Source: Streptomyces sp. ISL-10 (GTDB lineage Bacteria > Actinomycetota > Actinomycetes > Streptomycetales > Streptomycetaceae). Taken from it: DNA of 64,000 bases. Below the pieces are notes generated by a model that searched no databases, was not told the DNA's origin, and saw only the letters and a list, made by a program, of their open reading frames with translations. This document shows positions 8,055-16,218 of the stretch, piece after piece; within the stretch, counting starts at the first letter, position 1, and each line of letters opens with the position of its first letter. The stretch covers positions 1 through 64,000 of the forward strand of contig NZ_JAGGOJ010000033.1 in the NCBI RefSeq assembly GCF_018614575.1. The letters run 5' to 3'. The position numbers and the translations under genes are program-made.

Positions 8055-9290
8055 TCAGGGCGTCAGCCGGGCGGCCCGCATCTGGAGGTAGCGGGCCTCC
8101 GGGAGGCTGAGCGTGTGCCGCGCCGCCGACTGGTAGGCCGCCAGGGCGCCTTCCCTGTCACCCGCACGCTCCAGCAGGTGCGCCCGTACGGCGTCCAGCC
8201 GGTGATGGCCCTTCAGACGATGCTCCAGCTGTGCCACTTCGCCGAGTCCGGCACGCGGGCCGTGCACCATCGCCACCGCCACCGCGCGGCCGAGCTCGGC
8301 CATCGGCTCGGGGAAGCGGCCGACGAGGACGTCGTACAGCGCGAGGATCTGCGGCCAGTCGGTGTCCTCGGGGCGGGCCGCCTCGTCGTGCAGGGCCGCG
8401 ATGGCCGCCTGGATCTGGTACGCGCCCGCCGGGCCCTCGTGCAGGGCCTCCTCCACCAGGGCGGTGCCCTCGACGATGGCGTCCCGGTCCCAGAGCGTGC
8501 GGTCCTGTTCGTCGAGCGGGACCAGTTCCCCGTGCGGGCCGGTGCGCGCCGGGCTGCGCGCCTCGGTGAGGAGCATCAGCGCCAGCAGCCCGGTCACCGC
8601 GCCGTCGCGCGGCAGCAGCCGGCGCACCGCGCGGGTCAGCCGGATCGCCTCGCGCGCGAGGTCGGCGCGGTGCAGTGCGGCGCCGGACGTGGCGGTGTAC
8701 CCCTCGTTGAAGATCAGGTACAGCACCTGGAGGACCACGGCGAGCCGGGCGTCGCGGTCCTGGGGGCCCGGCCGGCGGAAGGGCAGCCCCGCGATCTTCT
8801 GCTTGGCCCGGCTGATCCGCTGCGCGATCGTCGCCTCCGGCACCAGATGCGCGCGGGCGATCTCCGCGGTCGTCAGGCCGCCGACCGCCCGGAGCGTGAG
8901 CGCCACCTGCGCGGCAGGAGTCAGCGCGGGGTGGCTGCACAGGAAGAGCAGGGTGAGGGTGTCGTCCTCGGCCGGTGCGCGGCTCTCACCGGGCGGCGGC
9001 GCGGTGAAGGCGTCCCGGGGAGCGAGCCGCACGGCCGTCTCCTCCCGGCGCCGCCGTGCCTCCTCGGCGCGCAGCAGGTCCGTGAGCCTGCGGGAGGCGA
9101 CGCGGATCAGCCAGCCGCGCGGATTGTCCGGCACCCCTGCGGCGGGCCACTGGCGCGCCGCCGACAGCAGGGCCTCCTGCACCGCGTCCTCGGCCAGGTC
9201 GAAGTGGCCGTAGCGACGCACGAGCGCGCCGAGGACCTGCGGCGCGTGGCGGCGCAGCAGGTCCTCGGTGCCGTTCGCGCGGTTCAACAC
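8055..9290 (-). CDS. ECF RNA polymerase sigma factor, ECF42-type
   Basis: The 411-residue product has sigma region 2 (RRYGHFDLAEDAVQEALLSAARQW, about 22-45), region 4 (LTTAEIARAHLVPEATIAQRISRAKQKI) and a long C-terminal extension of some 220 residues with the NEGYTA segment and TPR-like repeats ending LSLPEARYLQMRA. This layout is that of ECF42 sigma factors, which lack a classical anti-sigma factor and are encoded next to DGPF/YCII-domain proteins; that partner is present immediately upstream. The GTG at 9290 overlaps the end of the partner gene by 7 nt, indicating translational coupling. The C-terminal extension is thought to control sigma activity in the family. Confidence 0.92.
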   Translation of the reverse strand: MLNRANGTEDLLRRHAPQVLGALVRRYGHFDLAEDAVQEALLSAARQWPAAGVPDNPRGWLIRVASRRLTDLLRAEEARRRREETAVRLAPRDAFTAPPPGESRAPAEDDTLTLLFLCSHPALTPAAQVALTLRAVGGLTTAEIARAHLVPEATIAQRISRAKQKIAGLPFRRPGPQDRDARLAVVLQVLYLIFNEGYTATSGAALHRADLAREAIRLTRAVRRLLPRDGAVTGLLALMLLTEARSPARTGPHGELVPLDEQDRTLWDRDAIVEGTALVEEALHEGPAGAYQIQAAIAALHDEAARPEDTDWPQILALYDVLVGRFPEPMAELGRAVAVAMVHGPRAGLGEVAQLEHRLKGHHRLDAVRAHLLERAGDREGALAAYQSAARHTLSLPEARYLQMRAARLTP

Positions 9291-9700
9291 ACATCGCCTC
9301 CACCGTCGAGGATGGGACGGATGACGACCGGATACTGGGTGGTGCCCTCCGGGGTGGGGCACTGCGCCACACGTGCGGCGATCTCCGTGACCCGCTCCAG
9401 GCTCTCGCAGTCGAGCACCCAGTACCCGGCGAGCAGCTCCTTCGTCTCGCCGTAGGGGCCGTCCGTGATCACCGGACGGCCGTCGGGGCCCGCGGTGACA
9501 CAGCGGGTCTGCGCGGGCTCGGCGAGCCCCTGCCCGTCGACCAGCTCGCCGGACTCGGCCAGGTCGTCGTTGACGGACTGCATGAACGAGAACATCGCCT
9601 TCAGTTCCTTCTCGCTCCACGCGGGGGCTCCAGGGGACCCCTTGCCGCGCATGGCCTCGTAGTCGGCCTGCGTGCCCTGAATCATCACCAGATACTTCAT
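9284..9700 (-). CDS. YCII-related (DGPF domain) protein
   Basis: The 138-residue protein begins MKYLVMIQGTQADYEAM and contains the signature ITDGPYGETKELLAGYWVLDC (DGPF-type motif, about 79-99) followed by a helix and the strand PVVIRPI. These ferredoxin-like proteins accompany ECF42 sigma factors and may act in signalling or as small enzymes; the function is not established. It is the first gene of a two-gene operon with the sigma factor and overlaps it. The ATG at 9700 is preceded by GGGAGCGAGACC, a moderate ribosome binding site. Confidence 0.9.
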   Translation of the reverse strand: MKYLVMIQGTQADYEAMRGKGSPGAPAWSEKELKAMFSFMQSVNDDLAESGELVDGQGLAEPAQTRCVTAGPDGRPVITDGPYGETKELLAGYWVLDCESLERVTEIAARVAQCPTPEGTTQYPVVIRPILDGGGDVC

Positions 9701-10154
9701 GGTCTCGCTCCCTCGTGCCCTCGTGCGGGGCCTTCGCCCCTCGGTGCCGCCCGCTTGTGGGCAACTCTCACGGGGGACGTCGGAGCCGATGACGCATTCT
9801 CGACAGGCGCGCCGGAACTCTTCTCAGGGTCGGCGCGGCGGCGGCCCGGACGAAGCCGCGATCCGTCGGCGTAGAGGGCTGCCGGGAGCGTCTTGTCGCG
9901 CGGTTCACGAACGCCGGACGCCGGACCGCCGGACGCCGGGGGCCGGACGCCGGAGCCGGGCGGCGCGCTCAGCGCGCGGCGCACGCGCTTCGACGACCAT
10001 GCGTCACACCGGGCGTCGCCTGGACGCGCGGTGCACGCGTTTCGACGACCGGGCGGCGCACTGCGGCGGCGACGGCGGCTGGCGGACACGGCGTCACACC
10101 GGGGCGCCGTGCGTGGTCACATCGGCGAGACTTCACCGCGGAGACATGTGACCC
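9701..10154. other. Intergenic region without a supportable gene
   Basis: About 450 nt separate the YCII and broken sigma genes. Open frames here are short and composition-driven. It holds the GC-rich imperfect repeats listed at 9911-10110 and must contain the divergent promoters; I could not assign them confidently. Confidence 0.5.
9911..10110. repeat. Imperfect direct repeats in divergent promoter region
   Basis: Four ACGCCGG-containing units occur at about 9911-9954. A 25-nt sequence at 9974-9998 recurs at 10026-10050 with two differences (core TTCGACGACC), and GCGTCACACCGGG recurs at about 10001 and 10091. The cause is unclear; nested duplication is the simplest reading. Confidence 0.55.
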
Positions 10155-11017
10155 ATGGACGACAGCGACTTCCTGGCGGAGCGTTTCGAGGCGCACCGGA
10201 CACGGCTGCGGGCCGTGGCATACCGGCTGCTCGGCTCGGCCGCTGAGGCGGACGACGCCGTGCAGGAGGCGTGGCTGCGGCTCAGCCGTACGGGCAGCGG
10301 CGAGATCGAGAACCTGGGCGGCTGGCTCACCACGGTCGTCGCCCGGGTGTCGCTGAACATGCTGCGCTCGCGCGACACCCGGCGCGAGGACTCCCTCGAC
10401 GCGTCCCTCCCCGAGACCCCCGGCGCGGGGCCTGACCCGGCGCAGCAGGCCGAGCTCGCCGATTCCGTCGGGCTCGCGCTGCTCGTGGTGCTGGACACGC
10501 TCTCGCCCGCCGACGTCTCGCGTTCGTGCTGCACGACATGTTCGCCGTGCCGTTCGACGAGATCGCCCCTCTCGTGGAGCGCAGCCCCGTCGCGGCCCGT
10601 CAGCTCGCGAGCCGGGCCCGTCGCCGGGTGCAGAGCTCGGGGGTGGCCCCCGAGGCGGCGCCGGAGCGCCGGCGCCAGGTCGTCGAGGCGTTCCTCGCCG
10701 CGTCGCGGGGCGGGGACTTCGAGGCGCTGCTCGCGCTGCTCGATCCGGATGCGGTGCTGCGGGTCGACGGCGCGGCGGCGCTGGCGGGCGCGGCCGGGGC
10801 GCACGGGGCGGCGGCCGTGGCGCGGACCTTCGCGGGTCGGGCGAAGGCGGCCCGTCCCGTGCTGGTCGACGGCGCGGCGGGACTGGTGTGGGCGGTGGGC
10901 GGCACGCCGCGGGTGGTCTTCGACTTCACGGTCACGGACGGCCGGATCGCCGCGATCGACATCCTGGCCGATCCGGAACTGCTGTCCGCGCTGGAACTGG
11001 AGTCGGTGGGCGAGTGA
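10155..11017 (+). pseudogene. SigJ-like (ECF41) sigma factor gene with a frameshift
   Basis: The first frame encodes MDDSDFLAERFEAHRTRLRAVAYRLLGS, region 2 with DDAVQEAWLRL, and reaches LDTLSPAD at about 10513. There it loses homology, while the -1 frame continues with VLHDMFAVPFDEIAPLVERSP (region 4) and a SnoaL-like C-terminal domain ending DPELLSALELESVGE at 11017. Intact relatives read SPAERLAFVLHDMF across the junction, so one base is missing near 10513. Total coding capacity is about 287 residues, normal for ECF41 factors, whose SnoaL-like domain acts as a built-in regulator. Either the gene is inactivated or the base was lost in sequencing; both halves are otherwise undamaged, which favours a recent event or error. 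Confidence 0.85.
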
Positions 11018-11066
11018 GGTCCACCGAGGGGCCGGCCCCGGGCCTGCCCCTCGGAGCGGTGTCGGT

Positions 11067-11426
11067 TCAGGCGGCCGGTGCCTGCGCTAGGCCGATGATG
11101 TTGCCGTCGGCGTCCTTCACCATGGCGGTCAGTTTGCCGCCGCCGACGTCCCGCACTCCCTGCAGCGTCTCGCCGCCCGCGTCGGTGAGTGCCTTGAGCC
11201 GGCCCTCGATGTCGTCGACGTCCCAGAAGCAGACGGGACCGGTCATGCCCTTGCCGTGTCCGTTGGGGTCGAGACCGAAGTGCTGTCCGGCGACGGCGAA
11301 GGCGGCGTAGTACGGCTCGTCCATGGACGGATCGACCCCCAGCAGCGCCCTGAACAGGGCCTTCGCCGCCTCCAGGTCGCGGACTGGGTAGATGACGGTC
11401 CTCATGGCCTCGGTGGTGGCGCTCAT
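11067..11426 (-). CDS. VOC family (glyoxalase-fold) protein
   Basis: The 119-residue protein shows the paired beta-alpha-beta-beta-beta modules of the vicinal oxygen chelate superfamily: MRTVIYPVRDLEAAKALFRALLG at the start and KLTAMVKDADGNIIGL near the end, where the DADGN turn is typical. Reaction and substrate cannot be deduced; many such proteins are of unknown function or give antibiotic resistance. It converges with the broken sigma factor gene (50 nt apart). The ATG at 11426 has GAGGAGCACGCC upstream, a good ribosome binding site. Confidence 0.88.
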   Translation of the reverse strand: MSATTEAMRTVIYPVRDLEAAKALFRALLGVDPSMDEPYYAAFAVAGQHFGLDPNGHGKGMTGPVCFWDVDDIEGRLKALTDAGGETLQGVRDVGGGKLTAMVKDADGNIIGLAQAPAA

Positions 11427-11542
11427 GGCGTGCTCCTCGCTGGCGGGTCGTCCCAGTGGGCCTTCACTGTGGTGACCCGGCCCGCGGGGAGTGTGTGACC
11501 GCCACGCCGGATTTCTCGCGTACGCCTTTCAACGATGAGGCC

Positions 11543-11657
11543 TGCGGGCGCCCTCCAACGCAGCCCGTGTCTGCGGGCGCCCTCCAACGCAGCCCGTGCC
11601 TGCGGACCCCGTTCAACGCAGCCCGTGCCTGCGGCACCCCTCAGCGCAGCCCGTGCC
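11543..11657. repeat. Four-copy 29-bp tandem repeat at the SDR gene 3' end
   Basis: Units at 11543-11571, 11572-11600, 11601-11629 and 11630-11657 (28 nt) share the core CAACGCAGCCCGTG. The last copy overlaps the SDR stop codon: on the minus strand each unit re-encodes the gene's last residues, RRHGLR. The first two units differ at one base, the next have more changes, so copies appear to have spread outward from the gene end. There are no spacers, so it is not a CRISPR. Confidence 0.85.
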
Positions 11658-12441
11658 TGCGGGCCACCATGCGCTCGACGGCCGCCCGCGGCAGCAGCCT
11701 GCGCAGCGCGAACACCACGGGCGCGTTGCTGCCCACCGCGTAAAGCGGCCGGGGCCGGGCGGCCTCGATCGCCCGCACCACCGTCGAGGCGACGCGTTCC
11801 GCGGGGATGCCCCTGGATTCGTTGGCATTGAGCGCGGCGAGCATCGTGCGGTACTCCGCCAGGAACGGCGAGTCCTCGGCCACGTACTGCGTGCGGCGCT
11901 CGCTGATGCCCGTGTTGATCGACCCGGGCTCGACGGTGGTGATGCCGACGCCGTACGGGGCGACCTCGCGCCGTGCCGCGCTCGCGAAGCCCTTCAGCGC
12001 CGCCTTCGAGGCGACGTAGGAGGACCGGTACGCGAGCGGGAAACTGGCCAGCATGGAGCCCACCATGACCACCCGGCCGCGGCGGCGGGCCCGCATTCCG
12101 GGCAGCAGGAGCTGGGTGAGCCGTACGGCCCCGAACACATTGAGCCGGAACAGCCGCTCCAGCGCCTCCATGGGAAGCTCCTCCAGCGGCCCGTTCTGGC
12201 TCTCTCCCGCGTTGTTGACCAGGACGTCCACCGCTCCGGCCGCCGCGGCGCACGCCTCGATGGAGGCGTCGTCGGTGAGGTCGAGCGCCAGGTACTCCAC
12301 GCCGGGCACGGGGGCGGCGACCGACGCCGGATCGCGGCTCGTGCCGTAGACGCGGTAGCCGCGCCCGACGAGCGCGGCGGCCACGGCGGCGCCGATACCG
12401 GACGACGCGCCCGTCACCAGGGCCGTGCCCCGGGCCGTCAT
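11641..12441 (-). CDS. SDR family NAD(P)-dependent oxidoreductase
   Basis: The 266-residue classical short-chain dehydrogenase has the cofactor motif TGASSGIG (residues 10-17), NNAG, and the catalytic Ser and YxxxK (SSYVASK). The active-site order Asn-Ser-Tyr-Lys is complete. Oxidation or reduction of a secondary alcohol or ketone is expected; the substrate is unknown. The ATG overlaps the stop of the upstream flavoprotein gene by 4 nt (ATGA), so it is the third gene of a TetR/flavoprotein/SDR operon. Together these suggest catabolism or modification of a steroid-like or other hydrophobic ketone. The last codons merge into a tandem repeat. Confidence 0.92.
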   Translation of the reverse strand: MTARGTALVTGASSGIGAAVAAALVGRGYRVYGTSRDPASVAAPVPGVEYLALDLTDDASIEACAAAAGAVDVLVNNAGESQNGPLEELPMEALERLFRLNVFGAVRLTQLLLPGMRARRRGRVVMVGSMLASFPLAYRSSYVASKAALKGFASAARREVAPYGVGITTVEPGSINTGISERRTQYVAEDSPFLAEYRTMLAALNANESRGIPAERVASTVVRAIEAARPRPLYAVGSNAPVVFALRRLLPRAAVERMVARRHGLR

Positions 12442-14099
12442 GCCAGCCGCCGGGCGATCGCGAGACCGGCGGCACGGCCGGAGAAGACACAGCCGCCGAG
12501 GAACGTGCCCTCCAGCGCGTTGTAGCCGTGCACCCCGCCGCCGCCGAACCCGGCGACCTCACCGGCCGCGTACAGGCCGTCGAAGGCGGATCCGTCGGGG
12601 CGGACCACCTGGGAGTCCAGCGTCGTCTCCAGGCCGCCGAGCGTCTTGCGGGTCAGCAGGTGCAGCCGTACGGCGATCAACGGCCCCTGGTCGGGGTCGA
12701 GGAGGCGGTGGGGCCTGGCCACGCGGGTGAGCCGGTCGGGCCAGTACGCCCGGGCATTGGTGACGGACATCAGCTGGAAGTCCTTGGAGTACGCGTTGCC
12801 CACTTGGCGGTCGCGCGCCAGGACTTCCCGCTCGACCTGCGCGAAGTCGAGTTCGCAGTCGGGCGAGAGGGCGTTCATGCCCTTGACGAGCTCCTTGAGG
12901 GTCGGCCGTACGACGAAGTCCTCGCCGTGGTCGAGGAACGCCTGCACGGGCCCGGGAGCGCCCTTCTTCACCCGGGACAGCACCAGCTTCAGGTCCTTGC
13001 CGGTGATGTCGGGGTTCTGCTCGGAACCGGAGAGCGCGAACTCCTTCTCCACGATCGCCCGCGTCAGCACGAACCACGAGTGGTCGTGGCCGGTGCTCAC
13101 GATGTGCTTCAGCGTGGCGAGCGTGTCGTGGCCCGGGAACAGCGGCACCGGGAGCCTGCGCCCCTTCGCGTCCAGCCACAGCGAAGAGGGGCCGGGGATG
13201 ATGCGGATCGCGTGGTCGGGCCAGATCGGATCCCAGTTCTTGATGCCCTCGGTGTAGTGCCACATCCGGTCGCGGTTGACGATCGAGCCGCCCGCGCCCT
13301 CGGTTATCGAAAGCATCCGGCCGTCGACGTACGCGGGAACGCCCGTGATCATCGACCGTGGCGCGGGCCCGAGCCGCTCCGCGGGCCAGCTGTCGCGGAC
13401 CAGCTGCTGGTTGCCGCCGATGCCGCCGGAGGTCACCACCACGGCCTGCGCGCGCAGTTCGAACTCGCCCGCAGGCTCGCGGGACGAGGCGACGCCGCGC
13501 GGCTCGGCGGACGGTTCGAGCACCGTGCCGCGCACGCCGACCGCCGCCCCGTTCTCGAGGACCAGCCCGTCGACGCGGTGACGGTGGCGGAACGTGACCA
13601 GCCCGCGCGCGGCGGCCGCGAGCACGGGCTCGCGGAACACGCGGACCACCTCGGGGCCGGTGCCCCAGGTGATGTGGAACCGCGGCACCGAGTTGCCGTG
13701 CCCGGCCGCCGCACCGGCGCCGCGCTCGGCCCAGCCGACCGTCGGCATCACATGCAGCCCCAGGCGCTGCAGATAGTCCCGCTTCTCACCGGCGGCGAAG
13801 TTCACGTACGCCTCGGCCCACCGGCGCGGCCACTGGTCCTCGCGCTCCCGGTCGAAGCCGGCCGAGCCCAGCCAGTCGGACAGGGCCAGTTCGACGGAGT
13901 CCTTGATGCCCATCCGCCGCTGCTCGGGGCTGTCGACGAGGAACAGCCCGCCGAGCGACCAGAACGCCTGACCGCCGAGATTGGCCTCGTTCTCCTGGTC
14001 GACGACCACCACCCGCCGCCCGGCGCGGGTGAGTTCGTACGTCGCGACGAGACCGGCCAGTCCCGCGCCCACGACGATGACGTCGGCGTCCTCGCTCAC
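12438..14099 (-). CDS. FAD-binding dehydrogenase, ketosteroid-dehydrogenase-like
   Basis: The 553-residue flavoprotein begins with a dinucleotide-binding motif VIVVGAGLAGLVAT and the acidic strand end VVVVDQE. A second flavin motif near the C-terminus reads GLYAAGEVAGFGGGGVHG followed by ALEGTFLGGCVFSGRAAG. This is the fumarate reductase/3-ketosteroid-delta1-dehydrogenase superfamily, subgroup often named FAD-binding dehydrogenase. Dehydrogenation next to a carbonyl is likely; the true substrate is unknown. I chose the GTG at 14099 because it overlaps the TetR stop by 4 nt (GTGA) and begins right before the FAD motif. It is the second gene of the operon, so expression is presumably controlled by the TetR protein. 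Confidence 0.9.
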   Translation of the reverse strand: MSEDADVIVVGAGLAGLVATYELTRAGRRVVVVDQENEANLGGQAFWSLGGLFLVDSPEQRRMGIKDSVELALSDWLGSAGFDREREDQWPRRWAEAYVNFAAGEKRDYLQRLGLHVMPTVGWAERGAGAAAGHGNSVPRFHITWGTGPEVVRVFREPVLAAAARGLVTFRHRHRVDGLVLENGAAVGVRGTVLEPSAEPRGVASSREPAGEFELRAQAVVVTSGGIGGNQQLVRDSWPAERLGPAPRSMITGVPAYVDGRMLSITEGAGGSIVNRDRMWHYTEGIKNWDPIWPDHAIRIIPGPSSLWLDAKGRRLPVPLFPGHDTLATLKHIVSTGHDHSWFVLTRAIVEKEFALSGSEQNPDITGKDLKLVLSRVKKGAPGPVQAFLDHGEDFVVRPTLKELVKGMNALSPDCELDFAQVEREVLARDRQVGNAYSKDFQLMSVTNARAYWPDRLTRVARPHRLLDPDQGPLIAVRLHLLTRKTLGGLETTLDSQVVRPDGSAFDGLYAAGEVAGFGGGGVHGYNALEGTFLGGCVFSGRAAGLAIARRLA

Positions 14100-14731
14100 G
14101 CTGCCTCCTCGGTGACGGGCGTGCTGTACGCCTGCAGAACGACTCTGAACAGCTCCTCGCGGCGCCGGTGCGGCACCTCGCTGCCCGGTTCGAGCAGCAC
14201 CTGTACGGCGGTGCCGTCGTGCACGGCGACCAGGGCCTGCCCGAGGGCGACCACGTCGGGGACCCGCCGCCCGGTCCGCCCGAGCGCGTCGACGACGACC
14301 GGCAGGATCGTGTCGAGGATCGCCTGCTCGCGGGCCGCCATCACGCGCCGCAGCGGGGGATTGCGCAGCGCGTGCGCCGTGAACTCGGCCGTCACCCTGT
14401 ACCAGGCGTCGTCCACGGGAATCGCGCGGAGCGCGGCCCGCAGCGCCTCCTCGGGCGCCGCGCCGGAGACCTCGGCCAGGGCCTCGCGCAGGTCGGCGAG
14501 CATGCGCTGCGAGCGCTCCTCCCACATGGCCAGGAACAGCTCGTCGAGGGAGGAGAAGTTCGAGTAGAAGGCGCCGCGTGTGTAGCCGGCCCGCTCGCAG
14601 ACGCGCTCCACGGTCGAGCGGCCGAAGCCCTCGTCCGCGAACACCTGGAGGGCGGCGTCGAGCATGCGCTGCCGCGTCTGGGCGCGGCGCGCGGTGACAC
14701 GTCTGGGTGCGGATGCGGTGGTGGTCGTCAT
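14096..14731 (-). CDS. TetR family transcriptional regulator
   Basis: The 211-residue product has a TetR N-terminal helix-turn-helix, ALQVFADEGFGRSTVERVCERAGYTRGAFYSNF in two parts at about 25-57, followed by a ligand-binding domain of low sequence conservation (SLDELFLAMWEERSQRML). The ATG at 14731 follows AAGGGACC. Being first in the operon with a flavoprotein and an SDR, it most likely represses its own operon and senses the pathway substrate. A palindrome and a direct repeat between 14744 and 14781 overlap a plausible promoter and are candidate operators. Confidence 0.9.
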   Translation of the reverse strand: MTTTTASAPRRVTARRAQTRQRMLDAALQVFADEGFGRSTVERVCERAGYTRGAFYSNFSSLDELFLAMWEERSQRMLADLREALAEVSGAAPEEALRAALRAIPVDDAWYRVTAEFTAHALRNPPLRRVMAAREQAILDTILPVVVDALGRTGRRVPDVVALGQALVAVHDGTAVQVLLEPGSEVPHRRREELFRVVLQAYSTPVTEEAA

Positions 14732-14743
14732 GGCCGGTCCCTT

Positions 14744-14787
14744 GTTCGATGCGCGAACGTATCGGATGCATTCACGTATCGACAAGG
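14744..14787 (-). promoter_or_regulatory. Promoter and candidate TetR operator
   Basis: On the minus strand TTGTCG is followed 18 nt later by TACGTT. Overlapping it are a perfect inverted repeat GTTCG-N5-CGAAC (14744-14758) and a direct repeat ACGTATCG at 14757-14764 and 14774-14781. The position, just upstream of the regulator's ribosome binding site, suits autoregulation. Confidence 0.5.
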
Positions 14788-14899
14788 GTGCGGACGCAGC
14801 GGGGCGAGGGTGCAGGACGGGCGGGCACCGTGGGCAGGCGGGGCCCGGACGGGCGGGGGCGCAGGACGGGCGGGGCCCGGGCAGGCGGGGCCCTGGCGC

Positions 14900-15205
14900 T
14901 TATGACCTGGTCGGTTCGACCGCGTAGCGGACGAGCACGAGCCCGGAGCCGTCCCACGTACGGGTGCCGCGGCGGGAGACCTCCCGCTCCAGCGGTGGGG
15001 CGTCGGAATCGTCGGCGATCGTCGGCCAGTAGCTCCGGAACCCTTCGTGCGGCGTGCGGCCGAGCAGCAGGGTGTCGGCGGCCCGCAGCCGCTCGGCGTG
15101 GTAATCGGAGAACCCGTGGTCGAACGGCATGGCCATGACGTCTTCGCCCGGGCCCTCGAAGTAGCCGTCGAGCGAGATGACGTTGCAGACGATCAGCTTG
15201 CGCAT
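14900..15205 (-). pseudogene. Internally deleted RibD-C/dihydrofolate-reductase-like gene
   Basis: The first 78 residues, MRKLIVCNVISLDGYFEGP through LLLGRTPHEGFRSYW and PLEREVSRR, match the N-terminal half of dihydrofolate-reductase-family proteins of about 185-190 residues. The remainder, GTRTWDGSGLVLVRYAVEP, looks like the extreme C-terminal strand of the same family (TRTWEGSGNVLVRY in relatives, from memory). Some 85 residues of the middle, including the substrate-side and second cofactor segments, are absent, while the frame is kept. The product of 101 residues is unlikely to be active. The ATG at 15205 is preceded by GGAAGAGGCGCC. It is monocistronic and lies at the start of the accessory stretch. 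Confidence 0.65.
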
Positions 15206-15617
15206 CGTCGGCGCCTCTTCCGGGCGGGCGTGGCGGTGTTCGGTCCTGCAAGGGCAGACGGCATCCGCACCCTGAATTCATTGGACACGGCACTTTTGGA
15301 CCACCTGCACCACGAAACGGCCAAGAAGCAGACATCTGGCGACATTCGCCCCAGCTTTCCCCCTGGTCTGGTTCGTCACGAATAGGCGGGCAGACGTGCA
15401 GGTCAGTTGTCGTTGTCGTGAAGAAGTATTCACCGTCAAAACCGGAACGTTGGTTGCTAGTTGGTCTTCCTGCGTGATCTCATCCTGGGGTGCGGGAGTC
15501 GTGATCATTGACACCCGTTCCAGGCGTCGGGCGCGAATTTCCGCCGGCCTGTTTTCCATGATGCCCATTCCATCGGCATCGGTTCCGGAATTCCCCCAGC
15601 ATGGAAAGGGAGAGAAA
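15206..15617. other. Intergenic region upstream of the leader-peptide gene
   Basis: A 412-nt stretch of lower GC than its surroundings. TTGACA occurs at 15508-15513 on the plus strand but lacks a matching -10 at normal spacing. No gene is supported; open frames are not codon-biased. Confidence 0.5.
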
Positions 15618-15833
15618 GTGCGTAACGACTTCACCCCTGTTGAGACCGCCGAGATTTCCGACAGCGAGCTGGACAGCATCTCCGGCGGTATCGCCAGCGC
15701 CCACGCCGGTGCCAACGGCTACGGCGCTGCCGTGAACGTCGGTGACGTCGTCGGGGCCGCCCAGTCCCTCGCGTCCGTCGTGCCGGCCTCCGCGGTCACG
15801 AGCGTCGTGTCGGTGCACACCACCGGCGTCTGA
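15618..15833 (+). CDS. Double-glycine leader peptide, cysteine-free (bacteriocin/RiPP-like)
   Basis: The 71-residue peptide begins VRNDFTPVETAEISDSELDSISGG: an acidic leader with the ELDSISGG pattern that C39-type peptidase transporters cleave after Gly-Gly (residues 23-24). The 47-residue core is rich in Ala, Val, Gly and Ser with no Cys, so lanthionines cannot form. Streptomyces leaders of this kind are often annotated type A2 lantipeptide, but without Cys that name would be wrong here. The GTG start follows GGAAAGGGAGAGAAA, an excellent ribosome binding site, and a hairpin terminator follows at 15913. No C39 transporter or modifying enzyme is next to it; a subtilase gene lies about 1 kb downstream. 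Confidence 0.75.
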   Translation: MRNDFTPVETAEISDSELDSISGGIASAHAGANGYGAAVNVGDVVGAAQSLASVVPASAVTSVVSVHTTGV

Positions 15834-16218
15834 GAACGCCCTGCCGCACGGCCTTCCCGGCCACGCGCACTCCCGGCCCCGCCTGCGCATCCTCATGCCG
15901 CGAGGGCCCGGACAGGACCCCGGAATTTCCAGTTCCGGGGTCCTGCGCGTGTGCGGAGCCTGAAGGGGACGTGCCCCTTTTCCAACGCCGCTCGACGGCG
16001 ACGACGGCGACGACGACGGCGGCCGGCAGCAGTCCGGCACCCCGGGTGGCGAAGGTCCCCGTGCCCTCGGTGTGCTGTGACCCGGTGTGCGTGGCGCGCT
16101 CCAGGCCGAGGGCGAGCAGGACGATGGCGGCGGTCACGGAGGGCACCCGTGACTGAGCGGTACGCGCCGTCGTCCGCACGGCCCACGAAGCGGCGGGAGC
16201 GCCAAACCTGAGAGTTGC
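15834..16218. other. Intergenic region with terminator
   Basis: It holds the hairpin at 15913-15945 and a small AAGGGGACGTGCCCCTT stem at 15963-15979. A minus-strand open frame starting near 16179 has two hydrophobic stretches but runs antisense through the peptide gene and terminator, so I do not call it. Confidence 0.5.
15913..15945 (+). terminator. Terminator of the leader-peptide gene
   Basis: Perfect 13-bp inverted repeat CAGGACCCCGGAA with a 7-nt loop, about 80 nt after the peptide stop codon. Confidence 0.75.

Noticed and set aside
11543..11657. Possible CRISPR array
   Set aside because: The 29-bp units are head to tail without spacers and match the end of the SDR gene.
15618..15833. 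Class II lanthipeptide precursor
   Set aside because: The core has no cysteine and no LanM-type enzyme is in the window.
15796..16179. Minus-strand membrane protein with two hydrophobic segments
   Set aside because: It runs antisense through the terminator and the leader-peptide gene, has no ribosome binding site and no stop before the antisense part.
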